The notes: generated from the sequence alone by a model not told the origin. A DNA stretch of 7,002 bases from Faecalimonas sp. (GCA_026169575.1 JAPFCT010000017.1:1-7002), one strand, 5' to 3'. Shown: positions 1 through 4,784, numbered from the stretch's first letter. A program made the numbers and translations.

Positions 1-59
1 CCCTTGATTTTACTGGATTTGTGGGAAAGTAGGGTATTCTGTATTTTGTAAAAAATGGG

Positions 60-107
60 ATAGAAATCGGTCTTACAGATGAAAATGTAGCCGATTTCTA
101 TTTTTTT
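60..107 (+). terminator. Rho-independent terminator of a gene left of the window
   Basis: An 11-bp perfect inverted repeat, ATAGAAATCGG (60-70) and CCGATTTCTAT (91-101), with a 20-base loop, runs into a T tract (101-107). This is the normal form of an intrinsic terminator reading rightward. The A-run at 50-55 could lengthen the stem. Only short open tails precede it: one frame stops with TAG at 30-32 and another with TAA at 49-51. The gene it serves therefore lies almost wholly outside the window and cannot be identified. Confidence 0.75.
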
Positions 108-120
108 GCAATTTAAAGAC

Positions 121-164
121 ACACTAATAGCCCTAAAAAGCACCCATTTATACACTAATAGCCC
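121..164. repeat. Two 13-bp direct repeats (ACACTAATAGCCC)
   Basis: ACACTAATAGCCC occurs at 121-133 and again at 152-164, 31 bp apart (about three helical turns). Part of the flank, CCCTAAAA, recurs at 131-138 and 177-184. The stretch 108-254 has no convincing reading frame. Equal spacing fits a protein-binding iteron or operator, or a remnant of a mobile element. Nothing in the sequence decides which. Confidence 0.5.
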
Positions 165-190
165 CATAGAAACACACCCTAAAATCTGAT

Positions 191-234
191 ATTGGTATCT
201 CTGTTCCTCAGAGTTACAATACCGACAATCCAAT
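191..234. repeat. Nested inverted repeats upstream of the toxin-antitoxin promoter
   Basis: GGTAT-CTCTG (194-203) is matched by CAGAG (209-213) and ATACC (219-223), with a 5-base bulge between the two right-hand arms. An outer ATTGG (191-195) / CCAAT (230-234) pair overlaps it. There is no T tract, so it is not a normal terminator. It could be a binding site or a structured site of a former mobile element. The arms are short and chance is possible. Confidence 0.35.
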
Positions 235-254
235 GGTTAATCAGCTCATTGTAT

Positions 255-284
255 TTGACTGAACCCGTTGGAAACTGTTATAAT
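255..284 (+). promoter_or_regulatory. Promoter of the toxin-antitoxin operon
   Basis: TTGACT at 255-260 (5 of 6 to the sigma-A -35 consensus) lies 18 bases before a perfect TATAAT at 279-284. Transcription would start near 291, leaving a short leader before the ATG at 319. A TTG codon at 268 in the same frame lies inside this promoter, which argues against that longer start. Confidence 0.75.
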
Positions 285-318
285 ATATCAAAGATTATGT
301 AAAGAAGGAAGTGTTGTT

Positions 319-498
319 ATGTGTGATGTAAAGAAATATGAAAAATTATATCAAGAAATAGAAAAATTACAACCAGAAGATACGTTACAACTTGTACTAG
401 AGGCTGAAACAGAAGAACAAAAGGAGTTCTATGAAATGGTTGGAGATTTCTTGCTTCAGAAGAAACAGAAAAAGGTGATTGAAAGGAACCTATTTTAA
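319..498 (+). CDS. Probable antitoxin of a zeta-type toxin-antitoxin pair, 59 aa
   Basis: A small, charged, probably all-helical protein with no membrane segment and no clear DNA-binding motif. The ATG at 319 is chosen because AAGGAAG (305-311) lies seven bases before it and because the promoter excludes the in-frame TTG at 268. The gene stops at 496-498 and the last A of its TAA is the first base of the next ATG, so the two are almost certainly translationally coupled. The C-terminal half (EEQKEFYEMVGDFLLQKKQK, then a tail ending in RNLF) follows the pattern of short unnamed proteins that I recall preceding zeta-like kinases in gut Firmicutes. It is not the classical epsilon antitoxin, which is about 90 residues. 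The antitoxin role is inferred from order, size and coupling. It might instead be only an accessory partner of the kinase. Confidence 0.7.
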   Translation: MCDVKKYEKLYQEIEKLQPEDTLQLVLEAETEEQKEFYEMVGDFLLQKKQKKVIERNLF

Positions 499-1058
499 TG
501 AAAAAATATATCTTGATAGCAGGAGTAAACGGTGCAGGCAAGTCAACACTTTATGAAACCCTAGATGAGTTAAAAGAAATGCCACGCATAAATACAGATG
601 AGATTGTAAAAGAATTGGGAGACTGGAAGGATACCTCAGTTTTATTGACTGCTGGAAGGAAAGCGGTTAAATTGCTAAATCAGTATTTATCGGAAGGAGT
701 TTCGTTTAATCAGGAGACTACTTTGTGTGGTAAATCAATTTTAAGTAACATTAAAAAAGCAAAGGCAATGGGTTATTGTATTGAGTTACATTATGTAGGT
801 GTCGATAGTGTTGATATTGCAAAAGAAAGAGTAAAAATAAGGGTAAGTAAAGGTGGACATGGGATTCCAGAAGAAGATATTGAAAGACGTTATATAGAGA
901 CCTTTAAAAACCTAAAAGATGTTTTGAAATATTGTAATTTAGTAGCGCTTTATGATAATACGGAAAGTTTTCGCCGTTTTGCTATTTACCGTAATGGTGA
1001 GATTGCCAGACTATCAGATAAGCAGCCAAACTGGTTTAAGAAGAAAGAATTTGTATAG
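498..1058 (+). CDS. Zeta-toxin family P-loop kinase, 186 aa
   Basis: A small cytoplasmic ATP-dependent kinase of the zeta/COG4185 type. Known zeta toxins phosphorylate the peptidoglycan precursor UDP-N-acetylglucosamine and so block wall synthesis. Visible motifs are Walker A GVNGAGKST at residues 9-17, NTDE at 32-35 holding the likely catalytic Asp34, FNQETTL at 70-76 in the substrate-binding position, and the RVKIRVSKGGHGIPEEDIER segment at 111-130, whose Arg111, Arg115 and Arg130/131 would bind phosphates. The GGH-IP-E-I-RRY pattern is a strong family mark. At 186 residues it is shorter than plasmid zeta (about 287) but normal for the chromosomal COG4185 group. It starts on the stop codon of the upstream antitoxin, with AAAGGAA at 482-488 as ribosome binding site. 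The reading frame is intact and all key residues are present, so it is probably active. The true substrate is not known from sequence. Confidence 0.88.
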   Translation: MKKYILIAGVNGAGKSTLYETLDELKEMPRINTDEIVKELGDWKDTSVLLTAGRKAVKLLNQYLSEGVSFNQETTLCGKSILSNIKKAKAMGYCIELHYVGVDSVDIAKERVKIRVSKGGHGIPEEDIERRYIETFKNLKDVLKYCNLVALYDNTESFRRFAIYRNGEIARLSDKQPNWFKKKEFV

Positions 1059-1107
1059 TAACTAACTGTATTGGAAGATTATATGAAAATAGTAAGGGTA
1101 TTTGAGT

Positions 1108-1299
1108 ATGACGAAAGTATTCCAGATATTAGAAGAAGAGAAGCAAGAGGCAATCAACCTTGCAGAGAAAAAAGGTGCTAATGCTATGATAGAGAAGTTT
1201 ATCAAAGCTGGTACAGACACATTAACGCTTATGGAGGCGACAGGCTTAACCAGAGAGGAACTTGAGGAAATCAAGAACAACATGCTGACAACAAAATAG
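1108..1299 (+). CDS. Orphan 63-aa protein resembling the C-terminal tail of Rpn/PD-(D/E)XK transposase-like proteins
   Basis: The ATG at 1108 is preceded by TAAGGG (1093-1098). An in-frame TTG at 1102 is less likely. The protein is highly charged and helical. Its second half (residues 27-57: MIEKFIKAGTDTLTLMEATG, then LTREELEEIKN) has the pattern helix, Gly, helix, TGLT-EE-I. That pattern is typical of the extreme C-terminus of Rpn-family recombination-promoting nucleases and related DUF4351-like proteins, where it follows a run of charged heptads. The nuclease domain with its D...ExK residues is absent. It begins 49 bases after the toxin gene with no terminator between, so it probably shares the toxin-antitoxin transcript, and a terminator follows at 1309. 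It may be a decayed 3' fragment still able to be translated, or a genuine small protein. The family link is by pattern only. Confidence 0.6.
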   Translation: MTKVFQILEEEKQEAINLAEKKGANAMIEKFIKAGTDTLTLMEATGLTREELEEIKNNMLTTK

Positions 1300-1308
1300 G
1301 GTATTAAG

Positions 1309-1349
1309 AAGAGGCTGTCATTTACTGAGAGGTATTTGGCAGTCTTTTT
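1309..1349 (+). terminator. Rho-independent terminator closing the toxin-antitoxin transcript
   Basis: AAGAGGCTGTC (1309-1319) pairs with GGCAGTCTTTT (1338-1348) as an 11-bp stem with a few G-U pairs, followed by further T residues to 1349. It begins ten bases after the stop of the 63-residue orphan. It marks the end of the accessory operon that starts at the 255-284 promoter. Confidence 0.7.
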
Positions 1350-1541
1350 CTATGTCTGAGATATGGTATTCTTCATCACTTCATAGTGGGGGTATTCAAG
1401 GAGGGCTTCAGCCCCCTAAGAACCCAAGCACAATGGATAAAAAATCCCCTTTGTTTTTGTGGACTATAGATAAATATAAAAGAATAGCTTGACTTCTTCC
1501 TCAATCAGAGTGATAGATAAAAGACCTAAAAATCACATGAT
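1350..1541. other. Non-coding stretch with a G/C-rich hairpin block
   Basis: No reading frame here is convincing. In AT-rich surroundings, a run of five G (1388-1392), GGAGGGC (1400-1406), GCCCCC (1411-1416) and AACCC (1421-1425) can fold as a nested hairpin: GGAGGGC-TTCA-GCCCCCT inside, with one A-C mismatch, and GGGT/ACCC outside. No T tract follows, so it is not a normal terminator. I recall similar G/C hairpins near transfer genes of clostridial conjugative elements, so an origin-of-transfer remnant is possible but unproven. TTGACT at 1489-1494 is a possible -35 for the frame at 1556, but no good -10 follows at the right distance. Confidence 0.4.
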
Positions 1542-1555
1542 AGGAGGAAATAACT

Positions 1556-1813
1556 ATGCAAAAATCAAATGTACCAGAAGGAGTAAGAACCTTGAGAACT
1601 TGGTATAACACAAAGACACTAAGATTTGACCTACCAATACAAAGAGCGGCTGGACAGTGGAGTCAGCTTCAGAAGTCCCTATTAGTTCATTCAGTTACAA
1701 CTACAAAAACTTCTCCGAAGACGGGAGATATGGCTGCTGTACTTTCGGTATTGGGAACAGGTCTTTCTTCCCTCGGAATTGCGGTTGCATCTATTCTCAG
1801 AAAGCGGAAATAA
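1556..1813 (+). pseudogene. In-frame chimera: start of a DUF262-like protein joined to a surface-protein sorting signal, 85 aa
   Basis: A strong AGGAGG (1542-1547) sits eight bases before the ATG and the frame is open to TAA at 1811-1813. Residues 1-46 are soluble and contain LRFDLPIQRAAGQWSQLQKS, which has the QR-x-x-GQW---KSLL--S pattern of the N-terminus of DUF262 (ParB/Srx-like fold, GmrSD-type) proteins. A full protein of that kind has several hundred residues. From about residue 47 on, the sequence is a classic cell-wall sorting signal: SPKTGD at 53-58, a hydrophobic stretch at about 59-81, and a basic RKRK end. There is no signal peptide, so the anchor cannot be used in the normal way. 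The tail matches that of the surface protein ending at 4404, including an identical 22-base stretch. I read it as a deletion or recombination scar joining two unrelated genes, still carrying a complete start and terminator. The DUF262 assignment is by pattern only. Confidence 0.65.
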
Positions 1814-1833
1814 TTTCATATTCAAGTCATACA

Positions 1834-1871
1834 GAGAGCCTTTACTATATGAAAGTATAGTAGAGGCTTTT
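1834..1871 (+). terminator. Rho-independent terminator after the chimeric gene
   Basis: AGCCTTTACTATA (1837-1849) and TATAGTAGAGGCT (1856-1868) form a 13-bp stem with one T-G pair, a six-base loop TGAAAG, and a TTTT tail at 1868-1871. It is the original 3' terminator of the surface-protein gene whose tail survives in the chimera. Two strong features lie next to it: the chimera's stop 20 bases before it and a group II intron-like 5' end four bases after. Confidence 0.85.
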
Positions 1872-1875
1872 CTGT

Positions 1876-2000
1876 GTGCGCCTTGCGGCGCACGTCGCTA
1901 ATGGGTGAAAGTCCCTAATCCGCCTTAGTAGTGGGAAGGATACAGGCAAGACCATCCTACTCGATTGGTTTATGAAGATTGGGCGGCTAGTTACGATCTG
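1876..2000 (+). mobile_element. Truncated 5' part of a group II intron (probable)
   Basis: The segment opens with GTGCGCC at 1876, which fits the 5' splice-site consensus GUGYG of bacterial group II introns. A perfect hairpin GTGCGCC-TTGC-GGCGCAC (1876-1893) follows, then ATGGGTGAAAGTCCCTAAT (1901-1919), whose GGG-TGAAAGT-CCC stem-loop is a common domain I element in these ribozymes. No reverse transcriptase frame, domain V or 3' end follows before the XRE gene, so only a fragment of domain I would remain. Its place directly behind a terminator hairpin is the target preference known for class C introns, though the class cannot be fixed from this piece. The right edge near 2000 is approximate. 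It could instead be a different structured RNA. Confidence 0.55.
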
Positions 2001-2008
2001 TTTTTCCT

Positions 2009-2335
2009 TTATTCCATTAACCCGTCCAGGTAGGCTTCCAGACGTTCCTGCTTATTTTTGCTCAATGTTCTGTACTTATTAAGAAGTTCATCTTCTATGG
2101 GAGTCAAAGTTTCATTTTTTAAAGGATATAACTCAAAATCAAAGAATTCTGAAAGAGAAATGTTCAGGCCCTTGCATAATTTTTCTAAGGTAGAAACTGT
2201 CGGGCAGGTTCGCCGGTGTATAATGTTGTTTAAGCTGGAATAAGGAATTTCGGCTTCTTTTGCAAGTCTGTACATGGAGAAATGTTTTATCTTGCGGAGA
2301 TACTCGATACGTTCAAAAACTTTATCTTCGATCAT
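2009..2335 (-). CDS. XRE-family (Cro/CI-type) transcriptional regulator, 108 aa
   Basis: A small cytoplasmic DNA-binding protein. Residues about 8-64 form an HTH_3/XRE domain: IEYLRKIKHFSMYRLAKEAE (helices 1-2), then IPYSSLNNIIHRRTCPTVST with the recognition helix, then LEKLCKGLNISLSEFF closing the five-helix fold. Residues 65-108 are a short tail ending in the pattern D-ELL-KY-LSKNKQERLEAYLDGL, usual in single-domain XRE regulators of Lachnospiraceae and not in phage CI proteases. The start is ATG at 2335-2333. A clear ribosome binding site is lacking; GTGAG about ten bases upstream is the best candidate. Minus-strand TATAAT boxes are present at 2365-2360 and 2374-2369 without a good -35. 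It is divergent from the surface-protein gene with 173 bases between the two starts, so it probably controls itself, that gene, or both. The target is inferred from position only. Confidence 0.85.
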   Translation of the reverse strand: MIEDKVFERIEYLRKIKHFSMYRLAKEAEIPYSSLNNIIHRRTCPTVSTLEKLCKGLNISLSEFFDFELYPLKNETLTPIEDELLNKYRTLSKNKQERLEAYLDGLME

Positions 2336-2408
2336 CTTTTATATACTCACTTTCGTTAGATTATAATAATTATATCCAAAGAAAATAAGAAGAATTAGAT
2401 GTGTAAAA

Positions 2409-2464
2409 GAGTTACATATTAACATATATATCATAAATGAGTTATATTATGAAAGGAGTTATAC
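2409..2464. repeat. Three GAGTTAYAY direct repeats, candidate operator
   Basis: GAGTTACAT (2409-2417), GAGTTATAT (2439-2447) and GAGTTATAC (2456-2464) lie 30 and 17 bases apart in the control region between the XRE regulator and the surface-protein gene. The first lies just before the -35 box, the second covers the -10 box, and the third covers the expected transcription start. This layout suits a repressor site. Binding by the neighbouring XRE protein is inference, and the AT-rich background raises the chance of accidental repeats. Confidence 0.45.
2419..2448 (+). promoter_or_regulatory. Promoter of the surface-protein gene
   Basis: TTAACA (2419-2424, 5 of 6 to consensus) and TATATT (2443-2448, 5 of 6) are separated by 18 bases. 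Transcription would begin near 2455 and give a leader of about 54 bases. Because this start point lies after the ATG at 2437, that upstream in-frame start would not be on the transcript, which supports the start at 2509. Confidence 0.6.
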
Positions 2465-2508
2465 ATAATTCAAAGGGGAGATATTTGGAAAAGGAGAGGA
2501 ACTTAGAA

Positions 2509-4404
2509 ATGAGAAACAAAAGATTATGGAAAAATCTGATGTTAGCGGTTGCATGTACAGTTACATTAGGAACAGCATCTGTACCGGTTCTGGCAGAAGA
2601 TGTAAAAGCCGACCCCGGAGTGTCTGTTGAAGTCGAAACAGGAACGGACGGAGCTGAGGGTGAGACACCGGCAGCAGAAGATGTGAAATCAGAAGACGTG
2701 GCAGCAGGAAATACGGTGGAAGAAGATTCAGCGCAGGAGAAGGATGTCGAAGCGCCGGTTGAAGAGCAGAAGGATGCAGAAGGAAAGACAGAAGCGCCGG
2801 TGGAAGAACAGAAGGATGCAGAAGAAAAGGTAGAAGCACCGGTGGAAGAAGAGGCAGTGTCAGGGAAAGAGGAAAGCGTATCAAAGTCCGACGATACATA
2901 TCTTGAAATCGTGGACGGTAATGCAAAGACAGACGGTACGGAAGACGTAACGGTTTATTTAAAAGACGGAACAGGACAATATAAGATCAAATCAATAGAC
3001 AGTATTACTCTTGGTGAAATCAGGTATCGGGTTTATACATATGGCTTTACTTATGATGCAGAAACTGGAGCGCTTACGATTTCCGGAGATTTAATACGAG
3101 ATGCTTATGCAAAAGGTGTATTCTTTAATCATCACAGTTCGGAAAGTGGAAGCCCGCATGTAGCGTTAGCGGCAGATTATACTTTCAAAAATGGAGAAAA
3201 AAGTGGAACCGGATTGGGAGCGTGGGGAATTGAGTATACTGGTGTCAGTGTGAGTGAAACAGCTCCGGTAATTATAGATTCTTATCAGGAATTTGACGGT
3301 ACGAAGGATCTGAAATTTCAGTTCAAAAACGGAACGGGAAATGACGAGATTACTGCGATTAAGGAAGTAGGATTTTATAATGAGGATGAAAACGGTTCTT
3401 TGCTTAGTTTTTGGATCGCTAATTATGGAACAAGCTTCACATATGATCTGGCTAACGGGGAAGTGACTTTATTTAAGCATGCGGTATCCGCCATTGTCTA
3501 TGATATCGAGAAGTGGGACACTGTTTCCGATACCTTTGGAAAAGCATATATGAAAGTAGAGTATGCAGATGGCAGAACAGGAACAGTCTTTGCCAGAGAG
3601 GCTGATGAGTTTGCAGGGTGGAAAACAGACTGGAAGGTAAAAATTTTAGAGAAGTCGGCAGAAGCAGGCGGACAGCATTACGTAGAAATTCCGGAAGGGC
3701 AGAGTAGTCTTTCCAAAGCTGATATGGAAGTTTTGGTAAATATCAATCGGGAAAATGACGTGATCATCAAAACAAGCGAGGGCGTTTATTATTCCTTCGA
3801 AAAAGGTGCGATGCATTTGATCGACGGAAAGGAAAGCTATGACCTGGGACTGGATCTGATCAAAGATTTCAGCCAGTTTGCAAAAGCAAGAAGTGTGGAA
3901 ATTCCGTTTTCTGAGGATGAATTTGGATTTTATATCCAGTACAATTATTCGGGAGAGTTGCCGGGAGCCGCACAGATTACAATTCCGGTGGATACAAAAT
4001 GGGCAGGCCAGACCTTGTACTATTATGAGATAATGGAAGACGGAAGTTATCGGTATACGGGACAAAATGCGGTTGTCGCAGAAGACGGAACTTATACGGT
4101 TACGCAGGATCATTGTTCGGATTATATTGCGCTTGCAAAAATGTTGAATACAGATAATGGAGAAAATGGCCAAAAACCTGAAGACAATGGAGAGGCAGGG
4201 AATCCAGATACAAATAATAATCAAGGTAATACGCAGAAGCCAAATAGTGATCAGAATAATGTAATCAAAATAGATACGGTGACAAATACAAAGAAAAATT
4301 CTCCGAAGACGGGAGATATGTCTGCGGCAATGCCATTGTTTGGAACTGGAATTGCTTCGCTTGGAATGGCAATTTCCGTATTGCGTAGAAAAAGAAGAGA
4401 ATAA
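2509..4404 (+). CDS. Secreted, sortase-anchored surface protein with duplicated domain, 631 aa
   Basis: The protein is exported and fixed to the cell wall; its ligand is unknown. The ATG at 2509 is chosen for the ribosome binding site GGAGAGG (2493-2499) and because a signal peptide begins there: basic MRNKRLWK, hydrophobic core, likely cleavage after VPVLA at residue 30. An earlier ATG at 2437 would add 24 residues in front of the signal. Residues 31-128 are an acidic Ala/Glu/Pro stalk with a 14-residue repeat. Residues about 130-245 and 252-368 are two related domains, both with DGT-DV---K-GTG followed by SFTYD or GFTYD and a strand-rich half. Residues about 375-544 are a third module with the LPG-A-ITIPVDTKWAGQTLYYY and TQDHCSDYI marks that I associate with clostridial wall proteins. 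A Asn/Gln/Gly-rich linker (545-597) leads to SPKTGD (598-603), a hydrophobic segment and RRKRRE. The (S/N)PxTG motif is of the kind used by clostridial class B sortases. It is probably controlled by the divergent XRE gene. Confidence 0.9.
   Translation: MRNKRLWKNLMLAVACTVTLGTASVPVLAEDVKADPGVSVEVETGTDGAEGETPAAEDVKSEDVAAGNTVEEDSAQEKDVEAPVEEQKDAEGKTEAPVEEQKDAEEKVEAPVEEEAVSGKEESVSKSDDTYLEIVDGNAKTDGTEDVTVYLKDGTGQYKIKSIDSITLGEIRYRVYTYGFTYDAETGALTISGDLIRDAYAKGVFFNHHSSESGSPHVALAADYTFKNGEKSGTGLGAWGIEYTGVSVSETAPVIIDSYQEFDGTKDLKFQFKNGTGNDEITAIKEVGFYNEDENGSLLSFWIANYGTSFTYDLANGEVTLFKHAVSAIVYDIEKWDTVSDTFGKAYMKVEYADGRTGTVFAREADEFAGWKTDWKVKILEKSAEAGGQHYVEIPEGQSSLSKADMEVLVNINRENDVIIKTSEGVYYSFEKGAMHLIDGKESYDLGLDLIKDFSQFAKARSVEIPFSEDEFGFYIQYNYSGELPGAAQITIPVDTKWAGQTLYYYEIMEDGSYRYTGQNAVVAEDGTYTVTQDHCSDYIALAKMLNTDNGENGQKPEDNGEAGNPDTNNNQGNTQKPNSDQNNVIKIDTVTNTKKNSPKTGDMSAAMPLFGTGIASLGMAISVLRRKRRE
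2749..2850 (+). repeat. 42-bp coding repeat in the surface-protein stalk
   Basis: Two full units (2749-2790, 2791-2832) and a partial third (from 2833) encode EAPVEEQKDAEGKT, EAPVEEQKDAEEKV and EAPVEEEA. The units differ at only a few bases, so the copy number may vary between strains by slipped pairing or recombination. In frame, that would change stalk length and nothing else. Confidence 0.8.
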
Positions 4405-4457
4405 CTACTAACGCATAGAAAGCGTTTGTTATGTTAATATAATAGTGATTTGCCGCT

Positions 4458-4500
4458 ATAAAGAGCAGAGTTTCCGTGCTGTGAACCTGCTCTTTTTTTA
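4458..4500 (+). terminator. Rho-independent terminator of the surface-protein gene
   Basis: AAAGAGCAG (4460-4468) pairs with CTGCTCTTT (4487-4495) as a 9-bp perfect stem with an 18-base loop, then a T run to 4499. It lies 54 bases after the stop codon. A weaker AACGC/GCGTT hairpin (4410-4426) sits between them without a T tract. Confidence 0.85.
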
Positions 4501-4552
4501 TTTTTATATTAAGAAATCCTGAGTTTCCGCAATGGGTAAATAAATTGTGAAC

Positions 4553-4593
4553 AAATCCCCTTTTTCTGGTATGATAAAAAGAAAAGGGGATTT
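4553..4593. repeat. 12-bp perfect inverted repeat in the intergenic region
   Basis: AAATCCCCTTTT (4553-4564) and AAAAGGGGATTT (4582-4593) are exact reverse complements around a 17-base loop. The right arm is followed by TTTC, so it could act as a second, weaker terminator. It could also be a relic of a small mobile element. No transposase frame is present: the ATG at 4599 opens only nine codons. The 380 bases from 4405 to 4784 otherwise hold the terminator at 4458, the promoter at 4619 and a long leader. Confidence 0.6.
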
Positions 4594-4618
4594 TCTCATG
4601 AATATTTGCCAGAAAAAC

Positions 4619-4647
4619 TCAACATGACATAAGAAATGGGGTATAAT
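4619..4647 (+). promoter_or_regulatory. Promoter of the zinc-ribbon operon
   Basis: A perfect TATAAT (4642-4647) is preceded, 17 bases upstream, by TCAACA (4619-4624, 4 of 6 to the -35 consensus). Transcription would begin near 4654 and leave a leader of about 130 bases before the ATG at 4785, long enough for regulation in the leader, though no riboswitch or clear attenuator is seen in it. Confidence 0.55.
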
Positions 4648-4784
4648 TTAAAGGAATGAGATCAAGCTACTGGTATGCTGACAATCACAATGACTGAGAA
4701 TCTTAATGGTGTATGGAGCGGCTGCGCATGGAAGAGTATTGACAGTTGGTTAAGATAAAATACAAAAGAGGAGGCAAATCAAAT

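Noticed and set aside
108..184. CRISPR array suggested by the ACACTAATAGCCC copies
   Set aside because: There are only two full copies of 13 bases, with no spacer-repeat regularity beyond one interval and no cas gene in the window.
268..318. TTG start giving a 76-residue version of the antitoxin
   Set aside because: The TTG lies between the -35 and -10 boxes of the promoter at 255-284 and would not be on the transcript. The ATG at 319 has its own ribosome binding site.
1083..1181. Short frame from ATG at 1083 (about 32 codons) overlapping the orphan gene
   Set aside because: It lacks a ribosome binding site and ends in a low-information Arg-rich tail, whereas the overlapping frame from 1108 has a site, a family-like pattern and a terminator after it.
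1657..1860. Frame of 67 codons overlapping the chimeric gene
   Set aside because: It is a +2 shadow of the chimera's sorting-signal part, runs through the terminator stem, and has no ribosome binding site.
2437..2508. Upstream start adding 24 residues to the surface protein
   Set aside because: It would put a polar stretch before the signal peptide, lies upstream of the predicted transcription start near 2455, and has a poor ribosome binding site.
2561..2926. Minus-strand frame of 121 codons opposite the surface-protein stalk
   Set aside because: Its Leu/Pro-rich product is the mirror of the Glu/Ala/Pro repeat on the plus strand. No ribosome binding site or family is seen.
3646..4224. Minus-strand frame of 192 codons inside the surface gene
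   Set aside because: It lies entirely opposite a well-supported gene, has an odd Ile/Cys/Phe-rich composition, and no start signal.
4739..4761. Perfect TTGACA at 4739-4744 followed by TAAAAT at 4756-4761 as a second promoter
   Set aside because: The spacer is only 11 bases, far too short for sigma-A, and the boxes abut the ribosome binding site of the gene.
4746..4784. Upstream ATG for the first zinc-ribbon protein
   Set aside because: The AGGAGG at 4769-4774 lies downstream of it and is correctly spaced for the ATG at 4785. The matching neighbour also starts directly at its zinc ribbon.
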